From Paenibacillus paridis (GTDB taxonomy: Bacteria > Bacillota > Bacilli > Paenibacillales > Paenibacillaceae): 45,926 nt of DNA. Shown in pieces: positions 8,733 through 17,307 of this stretch. Location of the stretch: contig NZ_VCIX01000076.1 of assembly GCF_006345825.1 (NCBI RefSeq), forward strand, positions 1-45,926, given 5' to 3'. Within the stretch, counting starts at the first letter, position 1. Each line of letters begins with the position of its first letter. Made by a program: the position numbers and the translations under genes. The notes beneath the pieces were generated by a model, which saw nothing but the letters and a program-made list of their open reading frames with translations, was not told where the DNA came from and did no database searches.

Positions 8733-9317
8733 ATGTCATTCACATTGCAGCTTGGCGAGCAAGCGCCGGACTTTCGATTGCCGGCGACAGATGGCAATAC
8801 TTACTCACTTCATGATTTTGTCCAGAATGAAACGTTAGTCGTATTTTTTACTTGCAATCATTGTCCATATGTCGTAGGATCGGACGAGGTTACGCGTGCC
8901 ACTGCGGAGAAGTTCAAAAGCCAAGGCGTGGCATTTGTTGCGATTAATGCAAACAGTGTGAACACAAAGCCAGATGATTCCTTTGCCCACATGGTGGAAC
9001 GAATGCAAGAGCAGCAGTTCCCGTGGACATACTTACATGATGAGACACAAGAAGTAGCAAAGCAGTACGGAGCGCTTCGGACTCCGCATTTCTTTGTATT
9101 CGATAAGGCTCGAAAGCTGATTTACACGGGGAGAGGCGTCGACAACCCACGCGATATGAGCACAATGAGCACGAACGATTTGGAAAATGCATTGCACGAG
9201 CATTTGGCTGGCAAGAGCATCGAGACCCCATTAACGAATCCAATTGGCTGCAATGTCAAATGGGATGGGCAGGATGAGCATTGGATGCCGATTGAGGCTT
9301 GCGATTTAGTATCCTAA
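8733..9317 (+). CDS. Thioredoxin-fold, peroxiredoxin-like protein with CxxC
   Basis: This is a cytoplasmic redox protein of the AhpC/TSA-thioredoxin superfamily. It opens with [19 protein letters not shown], the usual redoxin start, and carries CNHCPYV (Cys41 and Cys44) at the active-site position, matching the PRX-like family that has CNHCP. Later come a cis-Pro region ([10 protein letters not shown]) and a C-terminal NPIGCNVKW with an additional conserved cysteine. No signal peptide is seen. Its 194 residues suit the family. ATG 8733 follows GGGAGGG; an upstream GTG in frame at 8706 lacks a good site. It stands alone with its own promoter and terminator. The substrate is unknown; peroxide or disulfide reduction is an inference from the fold. 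Confidence 0.88.
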   Translation: MSFTLQLGEQAPDFRLPATDGNTYSLHDFVQNETLVVFFTCNHCPYVVGSDEVTRATAEKFKSQGVAFVAINANSVNTKPDDSFAHMVERMQEQQFPWTYLHDETQEVAKQYGALRTPHFFVFDKARKLIYTGRGVDNPRDMSTMSTNDLENALHEHLAGKSIETPLTNPIGCNVKWDGQDEHWMPIEACDLVS

Positions 9318-9345
9318 TTATAAATGAATTGGCAGGGCTTTAAGA

Positions 9346-9385
9346 AAAGTCGTCCCCCTATGCATGCCGGGGGCGACTTTATTTG
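9346..9385 (+). terminator. Intrinsic terminator after the thioredoxin-like gene
   Basis: AAAGTCGTCCCCC and GGGGGCGACTTT form a long GC-rich stem with one bulged T and an 8-base loop, followed by TATTTG. Confidence 0.85.
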
Positions 9386-9423
9386 TTCAGACCGGATTGA
9401 CAGGTAACAAGCAGAGATGATAT

Positions 9424-9446
9424 TATGAATTCAACATTAATTCATA
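9424..9446. promoter_or_regulatory. Candidate operator, inverted repeat upstream of the hydrolase
   Basis: TATGAATT at 9424-9431 and AATTCATA at 9439-9446 are perfect inverted arms around a 7-bp spacer (23 bp in all). The site lies about 50 bases before the hydrolase ATG and just upstream of a TATATA-like -10 region. The size and symmetry fit a dimeric repressor such as MarR or TetR type; no such regulator is encoded nearby. Confidence 0.45.
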
Positions 9447-9494
9447 GTATACGGGTAGGAATTATTATATATAGGCTAGCAGGAGGTTTTCGGG

Positions 9495-10316
9495 ATGGAA
9501 AAGCACTTGACGCTGCGACATAATGAGCTTGAACTGGCGGCAACCTTGCATTACCCCACAGACGGAAGCAAAAACAATTCAGAGAAAAAACAAGCCATCA
9601 TTATATGCCATGGATTTATTGGCTCCCGCATTGGGGTAGATCGGCTGTTCGTGAAGACGGCTCGTGCGCTCGCAGCGCAAGGCTCTTACGTTCTGCGTTT
9701 TGATTATGGCGGCTGCGGCGAAAGCAGCGGCGACTATGGCGCGCTTGGGTTTGATTCAATGGTCGACCAGACGCGCAGCGCGATTGACTATGTTGCAAGC
9801 ATGGAATGCGTTGATCCAAGAAAAATCGTATTGCTTGGACATAGCCTGGGAGGGGCTGTAGCCATTATGACTGCGGTCAAGGACAAACGGGCGAAACGCC
9901 TAGTCTTATGGTCCCCTGTAGCGTATCCTTTCAATGATATTGTCCGCATCGTAGGACGAGGCAGCTATGATCAAGCGGTCACCTCGGGCAGCTCGGACTA
10001 TCAAGGCTACACCATGCAGCCGGTATTCTTTGAATCACTGCTTCAGCATCAGCCGTTTCAAGCAGCAACCAAGTTTGGCGGAGAGGTTCTCCTTGTGCAC
10101 GGCACAAGTGACGAGCTTATTCCTGTCGATTACAGCTTTCTTTACCAGAAGGTGTTCTGGACCCGCAACGATGGATTATGCGATAAGGAAATTATTTTCC
10201 AAGCCAATCATACCTACTCTGCGCGTGATCATCAGGAGGAAGCGATCCGGGTCACTTCAGACTGGCTGGGCGGACTGGATAAGCAGCAAGAGGACTGGCA
10301 TAACTGGAGTATTTAA
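9495..10316 (+). CDS. Alpha/beta hydrolase (serine aminopeptidase S33 / esterase type)
   Basis: This is a cytoplasmic alpha/beta-hydrolase. The nucleophile elbow GHSLGG places the catalytic Ser at about 117, with Asp at about 206 in VHGTSDELIP and His at about 239 in FQANHTYS, so the triad is complete. The oxyanion segment is IICHGFIGSR. Its 273 residues and the FDYGGCGESSGDYG motif are typical of the 2-hydroxymuconic-semialdehyde hydrolase/dienelactone-like esterases annotated in bacilli. AGGAGGT lies upstream of ATG 9495. The gene is monocistronic, convergent with the germination operon and shares a bidirectional terminator with it. The natural substrate cannot be told from sequence. Confidence 0.9.
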   Translation: MEKHLTLRHNELELAATLHYPTDGSKNNSEKKQAIIICHGFIGSRIGVDRLFVKTARALAAQGSYVLRFDYGGCGESSGDYGALGFDSMVDQTRSAIDYVASMECVDPRKIVLLGHSLGGAVAIMTAVKDKRAKRLVLWSPVAYPFNDIVRIVGRGSYDQAVTSGSSDYQGYTMQPVFFESLLQHQPFQAATKFGGEVLLVHGTSDELIPVDYSFLYQKVFWTRNDGLCDKEIIFQANHTYSARDHQEEAIRVTSDWLGGLDKQQEDWHNWSI

Positions 10317-10338
10317 GCGAAAATTGATCAGACAAGAG

Positions 10339-10378
10339 AAGGGCAAGCCGCTTCGTATCAACGAAGCAGTTTGCCCTT
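10339..10378. terminator. Bidirectional terminator between the hydrolase and ger operon
   Basis: AAGGGCAA (10339-10346) pairs with TTGCCCTT (10371-10378), with an inner GCTTCG/CGAAGC stem. It sits exactly between the two convergent stop codons and would serve both strands. Confidence 0.8.
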
Positions 10379-11538
10379 TATTGCGTCTGCCGTTTGTATT
10401 TCCCGTTATATGAAATATTCACTTTGATATCGAGAGACTCAATGGACTTGGCATCAATGACTAATTGACTGCCGTTGTGCGAGAGCTTCTTCCACAAGTG
10501 CGGGTGTTTCAGACGAAGCTTGTGTCCGAGTTCAAAAGGATCGACGCCGATGTTAAGCCCTTCCTCATAGGTTAGCATAATTTGTTTCTTAATCGTTTCT
10601 TCAGCAAGCTTAGCCATTTCATCGTAAGAAATGGGGACTAAGTACTCGTACATCCCAGCCAAATAGTTGCCTTTTATTCGAAAACGGACCTCTGTACCAT
10701 GGATGACAGGCGTGATTTTAATTTTCGGTTGTACAATGACCAATTGTCCATAGATGGCTCCATCCTTTTTTACCTCAAGCGGAGCTGATTTCATGCTTGG
10801 AATGAGCCAATGATAACCCTCCAGCTTTCCTCTCGTGATGAAACCCTTTGTTTTTTTCCCATATTCAAAAAATGCGCCGTTAATCATGAGCATCGGTTTT
10901 TTTACTTGACCCTCCTCCCATTGGACGTTGTTAATGCCGAGGCTTGGCAAATAGGAGGTTGCTGACGGTTCATTAAAAGTTGCTATATATTTAAAAAACA
11001 GGGTAGGCGGAAATATTGAGTTCTGTTGGTAATTGCTCTTGGGATCATGCATGATGGACTCGAGAGGAGACAGCTTGAAAAAGGGTGTGGTGGCCATCAG
11101 CTTATCAATCGGCGAACGCGTTCCGTAAACCCAGGCATTATAGCGAATCTCAGGATAACGGTTAATCATTTCAACGATATTATTTCCTTGGGCATGAATC
11201 GCTCGTTCCGAAAGGATGATGGAGGAGACATGCCCCCAAGACAGGCGGAACTGTGCTGTTTTGAATAAATCGGTAATAGCCGAGACCAACGTTTCACCTG
11301 TTCCTTTACCAATCCATACTATGGCTTGTTCATTGGCTTTCCCGCCCGCTTCTGATTTTGCGATGTTTGAGAAATCGAGAAGCTGAACGTAGATCGTAAA
11401 CTTGTTATCTATAAAGTCGATACCAAGCGCCTTAACATAGCTCATGCTTTGGATTTCAATGGCACTCCAGCAGCCAGACAAGGACAAGCAGATAGCAGTG
11501 GCACAGATAAACGTTACCACACGGGAATGACGAATCAC
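10378..11538 (-). CDS. Spore germination lipoprotein, Ger(x)C family
   Basis: This is the C subunit of a GerA-type germinant receptor, anchored on the outer surface of the spore inner membrane. The lipoprotein signal ends LSLSGC (Cys about 23) and is followed by WSAIEIQSMSYVKALGID, the family hallmark. Its 386 residues are normal. It starts with GTG at 11538-11536, overlapping the gerA-type stop as GTGA behind AAAGGATGG, so it is translationally coupled to it. It is the last of three genes in the order B-A-C. The germinant specificity cannot be inferred. Confidence 0.93.
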   Translation of the reverse strand: MIRHSRVVTFICATAICLSLSGCWSAIEIQSMSYVKALGIDFIDNKFTIYVQLLDFSNIAKSEAGGKANEQAIVWIGKGTGETLVSAITDLFKTAQFRLSWGHVSSIILSERAIHAQGNNIVEMINRYPEIRYNAWVYGTRSPIDKLMATTPFFKLSPLESIMHDPKSNYQQNSIFPPTLFFKYIATFNEPSATSYLPSLGINNVQWEEGQVKKPMLMINGAFFEYGKKTKGFITRGKLEGYHWLIPSMKSAPLEVKKDGAIYGQLVIVQPKIKITPVIHGTEVRFRIKGNYLAGMYEYLVPISYDEMAKLAEETIKKQIMLTYEEGLNIGVDPFELGHKLRLKHPHLWKKLSHNGSQLVIDAKSIESLDIKVNISYNGKYKRQTQ

Positions 11539-13034
11539 GGTTTATTTCCATCCTTTCTCGGCTTTTGGGTATGCAGGTAATCAGGCCTGCGCTTGTTCCA
11601 TTGAAACGGTATTTTCAGTAAGGATACAGTGAGCTGCTTTAGATTAAGCGGACTAACCGGTGCCAAGTAGGGGACGCCAAACGATTGAATGGACGTTAAA
11701 TAGATAACGAATAAAATGATCGATAAAATAAACCCGTACATGCCTAAAGTCGCAGCCATGAAGAATGAAACGAATCGAAGCAATATGGTTGTGCTGGTCA
11801 GCACTTGGTTGACAAGAGTGGATCCGGATACGACGGTAATGGCAGTCACGACGATCATTAACGGAGAAATCATGCCGGCTCGAATAGCCGCATCGCCAAT
11901 AATTAAACCGCCAACAACGGTTAGCGTCTGCCCGATTGAGCTAGGCAAACGGACGCCTGCCTCGCGGAACAGCTCCATCAAACACATGATAAAGAACATT
12001 TCCAGCGGCGACTCCATCGGAAGGCCGTGCCTGCCCGATGAGATGGTTGCGAGAAGCGGAAAAGGAACCTGATCGGTATGGAAGGTAGTGAGCGCGATAT
12101 AGAATCCAGGCAAAAAAATGGTCGTGATGAGTCCGACAAAACGCAGCGTTCGCCCCATATTTACCGACAGCGGAGGAAAATAAGCGTCTTCTGGCGACTT
12201 CATCATGAGAAATAGGTTAACGGGAGCGATGATGCAGGTCGGGTTGCCGTCTACTAACAAGACAAATCGCCCATTCAATAAGCAATCCACGGCGAAATCA
12301 GGCCTTCCCGTATAATCGGTTTGCGGGAATAGCGTAATGGGAGAGGGAGCTAGCAGCTCCTCCAGCTGTCCTGTGGATACGAGTTTCTCTACATTAATGA
12401 CAGAGAGCTTGTGTTGGATACTCTCGATCATTTCGGGATCAGCAATGTCCTCGATGTAGAGCAGCGCTGTTTTCGTAAGCGTCCGGGAGCCCATGATAAA
12501 ATACTGACAGGCTAACGTATCCGTACGGAGTCGCCTGCGTATAAGCGCGATGTTGATGGATAACTGTTCGACGAACCCATCCTTGGGACCGCGGATCGAT
12601 ACTTCCGTTGAAGATTCATTTGGTTCACGATTCGGGAAGTTGGCGATATCAATGGTCCATATCATTTGAAGAGAAGGAAGGCAGAAGATCATGTGTCCTT
12701 CGTATACGTAGGAGGCAACCGTCTTGCGGTCTAGCTGTTGTTTGTTTTTGTCATGAGCATGCCATTGCAAATTAGCGCTGCGCTGCATATCCTCACTGCG
12801 CACGAACCGGGTAGCCTTATATACGTTGCTAAGCTCCGGCATGATCACATCATTAATAATGAGAGTTTCGGTCATGCCGCTGCAATAAATAAATATGGCT
12901 TGAACAGACGCAGGAGGAGCGCCAAATAAGTGTGTCTGCACGATTACATCTTCGGCGTTTGCAAACCAGCCTCGCAGCGTATGCTCATCCAGATCTATTT
13001 TTTTTTCTGATTCAGGGTTGTTGGTTTGAGTCAT
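11535..13034 (-). CDS. Spore germination protein, GerA family (A subunit)
   Basis: This is the A subunit of a germinant receptor. It has a large hydrophilic N-terminal part (about 1-290) and a membrane domain of several helices (about 300-440). The signature GRHGLPMESPLEMFFIMCLMELFREAGVRLP region and DGNPTCIIAPVN are both visible. A basic C-terminal tail follows the last helix. It has 499 residues, as usual for GerAA/GerKA proteins. It overlaps the B subunit gene by 23 bases and the C subunit gene by 4 bases, indicating one transcript. AAGGAG precedes the ATG. Expression in the forespore would be expected from the family; I see no convincing sigma-G promoter. Confidence 0.95.
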   Translation of the reverse strand: MTQTNNPESEKKIDLDEHTLRGWFANAEDVIVQTHLFGAPPASVQAIFIYCSGMTETLIINDVIMPELSNVYKATRFVRSEDMQRSANLQWHAHDKNKQQLDRKTVASYVYEGHMIFCLPSLQMIWTIDIANFPNREPNESSTEVSIRGPKDGFVEQLSINIALIRRRLRTDTLACQYFIMGSRTLTKTALLYIEDIADPEMIESIQHKLSVINVEKLVSTGQLEELLAPSPITLFPQTDYTGRPDFAVDCLLNGRFVLLVDGNPTCIIAPVNLFLMMKSPEDAYFPPLSVNMGRTLRFVGLITTIFLPGFYIALTTFHTDQVPFPLLATISSGRHGLPMESPLEMFFIMCLMELFREAGVRLPSSIGQTLTVVGGLIIGDAAIRAGMISPLMIVVTAITVVSGSTLVNQVLTSTTILLRFVSFFMAATLGMYGFILSIILFVIYLTSIQSFGVPYLAPVSPLNLKQLTVSLLKIPFQWNKRRPDYLHTQKPRKDGNKP

Positions 13035-14127
13035 TAACGTTAGTCTCCTTTCGTTTGCTGCGAATGAGGACGGCTATTGCAAGAATGAAGGTTAGGGATA
13101 AAACATAGACAGCAGACACAGGAAAATGAATCCGTGCTAAATAGCTTAACGTTTGATCATCGCGCCAAGGGTAGATCGCAACAATGGTCATGCAAACGGA
13201 AATTACACTAAGCGTAATCCCCCGTTTTAGAGGCTTGCGGACATTCAGCAAGTCGGTGATTAAATAAAGCGATATCGCTATTCTTGCAAAAGAACCGCAT
13301 AGCCATTGATAGATGGATAGAAAATCCACATGCTGCAGCAGCTTGCCGATCGTTACGATTTTCCACTGTTCAAAGGCGGTGTGGCGCTGCTTGGCTGCTT
13401 CCTGAGGACCAAACTCCGTGATAGCGCCAATGATGGGGCCAACCACCATGCCCAGCATGAACAAAGCAAGAAGGGTTAAATGCCACCAGCGAAGCTTGCT
13501 TCTCAGCTGGTGCTGGAAGAGGAGCAGTACCCAGAGCTCCAGAAGTCCTGAGAGCGCATAGAACATGCCGCTCCACACAGGCTGCCAACCCTCTTCAAGG
13601 ATAGGGAACAGCAAGCTGTAATCCTTGTATTTGGTGTTAGCAATGGATACGAAGTAGCCAAGAAAAACGACAAAAGGCAATAAAATGCCTGAGGTCATCG
13701 CGATTGAGCGAAGACCGCCATAAGCCGCGAGCATAGAAATCACGACCGCAATCACGATGATGACAACCAACGGTGTTTGCTGCATATATGTAACGCCGGT
13801 CCACATGGAGGTGTCATGGAGCGTATAACTACCGGAAGCAAATACAAGGATGACAGCTGAAAGACGAAATATCCAGGCGGGAACAACGCCGAATTCTCTC
13901 TCAATCCAATCGGGCAGCCGCTGGCCGTGAAGCTGCTTTAAGATGCCGAATAAAATAAAAATCCAAAGTAAAAAAAAAGGTGCTGCCAAAATGACGGACA
14001 GCCACGAATCGCGATGGGCTACACCAAGTATGATTGGGATTGACATGACATGCGAGACTAAGCCAGCGCTCAGTAGAAGAATAGTGAAGGATAGCCAAAT
14101 GCTAATAAGTCCGCTCCCTCTGCCCAT
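13012..14127 (-). CDS. Spore germination permease, GerAB family (B subunit)
   Basis: This is the B subunit of the germinant receptor, an APC-superfamily integral membrane protein with about ten predicted helices over 371 residues. Early GLVSHVMSIPIILGVAHRDSW and the HDTSMWTGVTY region are typical of the endospore germination permease family. It is the component that usually binds the germinant (family knowledge). It is first in the operon and starts at ATG 14127 after AAAGGGTG. The B-A-C order differs from gerA (A-B-C) and gerK (A-C-B) in B. subtilis. Confidence 0.93.
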   Translation of the reverse strand: MGRGSGLISIWLSFTILLLSAGLVSHVMSIPIILGVAHRDSWLSVILAAPFFLLWIFILFGILKQLHGQRLPDWIEREFGVVPAWIFRLSAVILVFASGSYTLHDTSMWTGVTYMQQTPLVVIIVIAVVISMLAAYGGLRSIAMTSGILLPFVVFLGYFVSIANTKYKDYSLLFPILEEGWQPVWSGMFYALSGLLELWVLLLFQHQLRSKLRWWHLTLLALFMLGMVVGPIIGAITEFGPQEAAKQRHTAFEQWKIVTIGKLLQHVDFLSIYQWLCGSFARIAISLYLITDLLNVRKPLKRGITLSVISVCMTIVAIYPWRDDQTLSYLARIHFPVSAVYVLSLTFILAIAVLIRSKRKETNVNDSNQQP

Positions 14128-14296
14128 AAATACACCCTTTCTTTAGTGGGAGATAGGGATAACATGTGCAATTTATGGATTTTCTAACCGAGAAAGCAAC
14201 TATTTTGTCGAGACAACCGCGAGGAATTGTGTTTAAATGGAAGATAAGTGTAAACGAATACAAGCTATACATAGCAGGAAAAGGCAGGGTAAACGA

Positions 14297-15367
14297 ATGA
14301 ATATACGAATCCGATTATCAGCTGTATCCTTGTTGTTATCGCTCATGCTTCTCGTGACGGCATGCAGTGGGAAAGAGGGCAATGAATCCCCTCAAGAAAC
14401 GAGCGATTCGGCTGAACCAACGATGGTGACAGAACCAGTGGCAGAGCCGACGCCGCTTCCGTATGACGCGCCTTTAACGGGCCTTAAGCTGGAGCAGGCA
14501 GCAACGGCAAGGCCCATTGTCGTTATGATTAATAATTTTGCAGCAGCCCGCCCGCAGTCCGGATTAACGAATGCTGACGTGATATGGGAAGTGCTCGCTG
14601 AAGGCGGCATCACCAGATTAATTGCGGTATTTCAAAGTACAAATGCAATATCAGACACGATTGGACCGATCCGGAGCATTAGGCCTTATCTTATTGATAT
14701 CGGTGACAGCTATGGGGCCATTCTTGCCCACGCAGGCGCCAGCAATGACGGTTATGCGATTTTGCAGCGGCAAGGCAAACCTTACTTGGATGAAATTTCG
14801 AATGCGGGCAGCTATTTCTGGAGAAGCAAGGATCGGAAGGCACCGCATAACCTCTATTCGAGCTTAGAGAAGCTGCGAACGGGTGCGGAGAAGAAGAAAT
14901 ATAGCATGGATAAGCAGGCACTGCCTTATACGTTCACGGAATCAGGTGTATCTGGGACAGGTGTATCGGCGACGGACATAACTATTAACTTTTTGCTCAA
15001 AAACTACAATGTTGGCTACAAATACGATGCGGCAACCGGCTTATATCAACGTTCCATCGGTGATAAGCCGCATATTGATCTGAACAATAGCGAGCAGTTG
15101 AAGGCGTCCAACTTGGTCGTGCTTGGCGCGGACCATAAGACGCTGGATAATGAAGGACGGCTCGCTGTCAATTTGGACAAGGGCGGGAAGGCGTTATTAT
15201 TCCAGAAGGGCAAAGCCATTGAAGCCGATTGGGTCCGCGCACCGGATGGGATGATACGAATCGTAATCGACGGGGCAGAGGCAGCGTTCGTTCCCGGCAA
15301 AACCTTTTTCCATATCGTGCCGAACACGCCGACTTTCGAGGGACATGTCACTTGGGTACAAACATAG
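14297..15367 (+). CDS. yerB: DUF3048 lipoprotein (YerB-like)
   Basis: This is an envelope lipoprotein of unknown biochemical role. The signal peptide MNIRIRLSAVSLLLSLMLLV ends at lipobox VTAC (Cys about 23). The body has the DUF3048 signatures APLTGL, RPIVVMINNFAAARPQSGL, VIWEVLAEGGITRLIAVF and GPIRSIRPY in its N-terminal half, and the FxxxxTWxQ-type ending in its C-terminal half. I preferred ATG 14297 because it places the signal sequence at the N-terminus; the longer frame from 14237 adds twenty basic residues and has a GAGGAA site that is rather distant. It is divergent from the ger operon and followed by its own terminator. The yerB name rests on family and synteny with yerC. Confidence 0.85.
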   Translation: MNIRIRLSAVSLLLSLMLLVTACSGKEGNESPQETSDSAEPTMVTEPVAEPTPLPYDAPLTGLKLEQAATARPIVVMINNFAAARPQSGLTNADVIWEVLAEGGITRLIAVFQSTNAISDTIGPIRSIRPYLIDIGDSYGAILAHAGASNDGYAILQRQGKPYLDEISNAGSYFWRSKDRKAPHNLYSSLEKLRTGAEKKKYSMDKQALPYTFTESGVSGTGVSATDITINFLLKNYNVGYKYDAATGLYQRSIGDKPHIDLNNSEQLKASNLVVLGADHKTLDNEGRLAVNLDKGGKALLFQKGKAIEADWVRAPDGMIRIVIDGAEAAFVPGKTFFHIVPNTPTFEGHVTWVQT

Positions 15368-15422
15368 AAGATGGGGAACACTGTTAACAGGCGTTAACGG
15401 ATGAGCCTCCGAGGGGTAAAAG

Positions 15423-15455
15423 GACGCAATCTGGTTTCAAGATTGCGTCTTTTTT
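15423..15455 (+). terminator. Intrinsic terminator after the DUF3048 gene
   Basis: GACGCAATCT (15423-15432) and AGATTGCGTC (15440-15449) form a perfect 10-bp stem with a 7-base loop, followed by six T residues. Confidence 0.95.
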
Positions 15456-15492
15456 AATTTTTTTTTGAAATTTATCGGTTTTTCATAAAACC

Positions 15493-15531
15493 TTTACATT
15501 CTCTTAACAATTCACATGTAAACTATGTTAA
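15493..15531 (+). promoter_or_regulatory. Candidate PhoP (Pho box) site upstream of the phosphate transporter
   Basis: TTTACA at 15493-15498 and TTAACA at 15504-15509 are two TTHACA hexamers with a 5-bp gap (11-bp period), the arrangement bound by PhoP dimers in Bacillus. TGTAAA (15517-15522) and TGTTAA (15526-15531) are further hexamers on the opposite strand. The cluster ends about 58 bases before the DUF47-pit operon, which fits phosphate control. Confidence 0.6.
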
Positions 15532-15588
15532 GATATTGTGGGCTCATAGCAGTACGCCTAAACATCAAGTCGGGTAAAGGGGATTACG

Positions 15589-16200
15589 ATGTTCAAGAAA
15601 AAGGATATTTTCTTTAAGACGTTCGAAGAGATGGCTGATGCTATCGTTGAAGCGGTGGAGTACTTCGCCAAAGGCTTGTCCGACTTATCGGACGTATCGG
15701 CTTTCGCCAAAACGATGAAGGAATACGAAAGCAAATGCGATAAGCATGTGCACACGATTTTGAAGGAATTGAACAAAACGTTCATTACTCCAATCGAGCG
15801 CGAAGATATTATGGCCCTTACGACTTCGCTTGATGATGTGCTTGACGGCATAGAAGCTTGCGCATCCCGTTTTGAAATGTACAACATCCAGGAAAAGGAT
15901 GAGTACATCACTTTGTTCGGCGATATTCTCGTTCGCTCGTCGCACCAGATCAAGAAGGCGATCTACTTGTTGACGGAGCGGAAGCTGCTTGCTATTCGCG
16001 AGCCGAATATTGCGCTTAATGAACTTGAGAATCAGGCCGATGATCTGCTTCGGGTTTGTATCAAGAGCTTGTTCACTAACGTTACCGATCCAATTGAATT
16101 GATGAAGCGCAAAGAGATTTACGAGATGCTGGAGCAAACGACCGACTTCTGCGAAGATGTTGCCAATACGCTGGAATCGATCATAATGCGTAACAGCTAA
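15589..16200 (+). CDS. DUF47 / PhoU-like phosphate transport regulator
   Basis: This is a cytoplasmic all-helical protein of the DUF47 family related to PhoU, encoded with Pit-type transporters and thought to control them. FKKKDIFFKTFEEMADAIVEAVEYFAKG at the start, HVHTILKELNKTFITPIEREDI and LTTSLDDVLDGIEACASRFEMY in the middle are family hallmarks; acidic residues in these segments are candidate metal ligands. It has 203 residues, as usual. AAAGGGG precedes ATG 15589. It lies 24 bases before the pit gene, the common two-gene operon (ykaA-pit in B. subtilis). Confidence 0.93.
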   Translation: MFKKKDIFFKTFEEMADAIVEAVEYFAKGLSDLSDVSAFAKTMKEYESKCDKHVHTILKELNKTFITPIEREDIMALTTSLDDVLDGIEACASRFEMYNIQEKDEYITLFGDILVRSSHQIKKAIYLLTERKLLAIREPNIALNELENQADDLLRVCIKSLFTNVTDPIELMKRKEIYEMLEQTTDFCEDVANTLESIIMRNS

Positions 16201-16224
16201 TCTGGAGAGTAGGAGTCTTACACA

Positions 16225-17220
16225 ATGGATTTAATGGTTCTATGGATTGTTGTCTTTCTGGCGCTTTCGTTTGATTTTATAAATGGTTTTCACGATACGG
16301 CGAATGCGATCGCAACCGCCGTATCGACAAGAGCTTTGAAGCCAAGGGTTGCCATTGTCATGGCAGCGGTTATGAACTTTGTCGGCGCGGTTACCTTTAC
16401 GGGCGTTGCTGCGACCATCGGTAAGGGCGTTGCGAATCCGGCTGAGCTGGAGCATGGCGTACCGATTGTTATCGCGGCATTGCTTTCAGCTATTGCCTGG
16501 AATTTGCTTACCTGGTGGTTTGGCATTCCGTCCTCATCCTCGCATGCCCTAATCGGTTCCCTTGCGGGTGCAGTTATCGGCGGTGCGGGCATGAGCGCCA
16601 TCAATTCCGGCGGCTTGATTAAAATCGTTCAAGCGCTGATTTTCTCGCCGCTGATCGCCTTTAGTGCCGGTTTTATCATTATGTGGATATTAAAAAAGAT
16701 ATTTGCCAAATCTAGCCCTCATCAAGTGAATAAAGGTTTCCGTTTCGGACAGATTCTTACGGCTGCATTCCAATCGTTCTCTCACGGAACGAATGATGCG
16801 CAGAAAGCAATGGGGATTATCGTATTCGCGCTTGTTGCTTCCGGGATTCAGACGACGATGGACGTTCCATTGTGGGTTAAAATTTCTGCTGCGACAGCAA
16901 TGGCGCTAGGTACCTCAGTGGGCGGATGGAAAATTATCAAGACGATGGGTACCAAAATATTTAAGATCGAGCCGATCAACGGTTTTGCGGCAGATATCGG
17001 TTCTGCTGCGGTAATTTTGACGGCAACGATGATCCACTTGCCAGTCAGCACGACGCATGTCATTACCTCATCCATTCTTGGCGTGGGCAGCGCGAAGCGC
17101 TTCTCGGCAGTGAAATGGGGAGTAGCCGGCAGAATCGTTATTGCATGGATCATTACGATTCCAATTACGATGATTATGGCTATGTTGTTCTATTGGATTA
17201 TCCACCTTCTTTTCCTGTAA
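16225..17220 (+). CDS. pit: Inorganic phosphate transporter, PiT family
   Basis: This is a low-affinity cation-coupled phosphate permease of the cytoplasmic membrane. The two PiT signature segments are present: FDFINGFHDTANAIATAVSTRAL at the N-terminus and the related SHGTNDAQKAMGI in the second half, reflecting the internal duplication of the family. GIPSSSSHALIGSLAGAV and LPVSTTHVITSSILGVGSAK are the paired re-entrant motifs. About nine to ten membrane segments span 331 residues. TAGGAG lies upstream of ATG 16225. It is co-transcribed with the DUF47 gene, probably under PhoP. Confidence 0.95.
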   Translation: MDLMVLWIVVFLALSFDFINGFHDTANAIATAVSTRALKPRVAIVMAAVMNFVGAVTFTGVAATIGKGVANPAELEHGVPIVIAALLSAIAWNLLTWWFGIPSSSSHALIGSLAGAVIGGAGMSAINSGGLIKIVQALIFSPLIAFSAGFIIMWILKKIFAKSSPHQVNKGFRFGQILTAAFQSFSHGTNDAQKAMGIIVFALVASGIQTTMDVPLWVKISAATAMALGTSVGGWKIIKTMGTKIFKIEPINGFAADIGSAAVILTATMIHLPVSTTHVITSSILGVGSAKRFSAVKWGVAGRIVIAWIITIPITMIMAMLFYWIIHLLFL

Positions 17221-17236
17221 GACGATATGACTTGAG

Positions 17237-17307
17237 ATAGTGAGGAAAACCTCACTCGCCATGAGCCTTAGGTTCGTGGGGAATGAGCTTTTTCTCACTA
17301 TTTTTTG
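17237..17307 (+). terminator. Terminator after pit with competing hairpin
   Basis: ATAGTGAG (17237-17244) pairs with CTCACTAT (17294-17301), followed by a T-run. The same left arm can instead form the tight hairpin AGTGAGG-AAAA-CCTCACT (17239-17256), which has no T-run. The two structures exclude each other. Confidence 0.55.

Noticed and set aside
14128..14236. Sigma-G promoter for the ger operon
   Set aside because: A CATGTTA on the minus strand (14160-14166) fits the -10, but no acceptable -35 is found 16-18 bp upstream.
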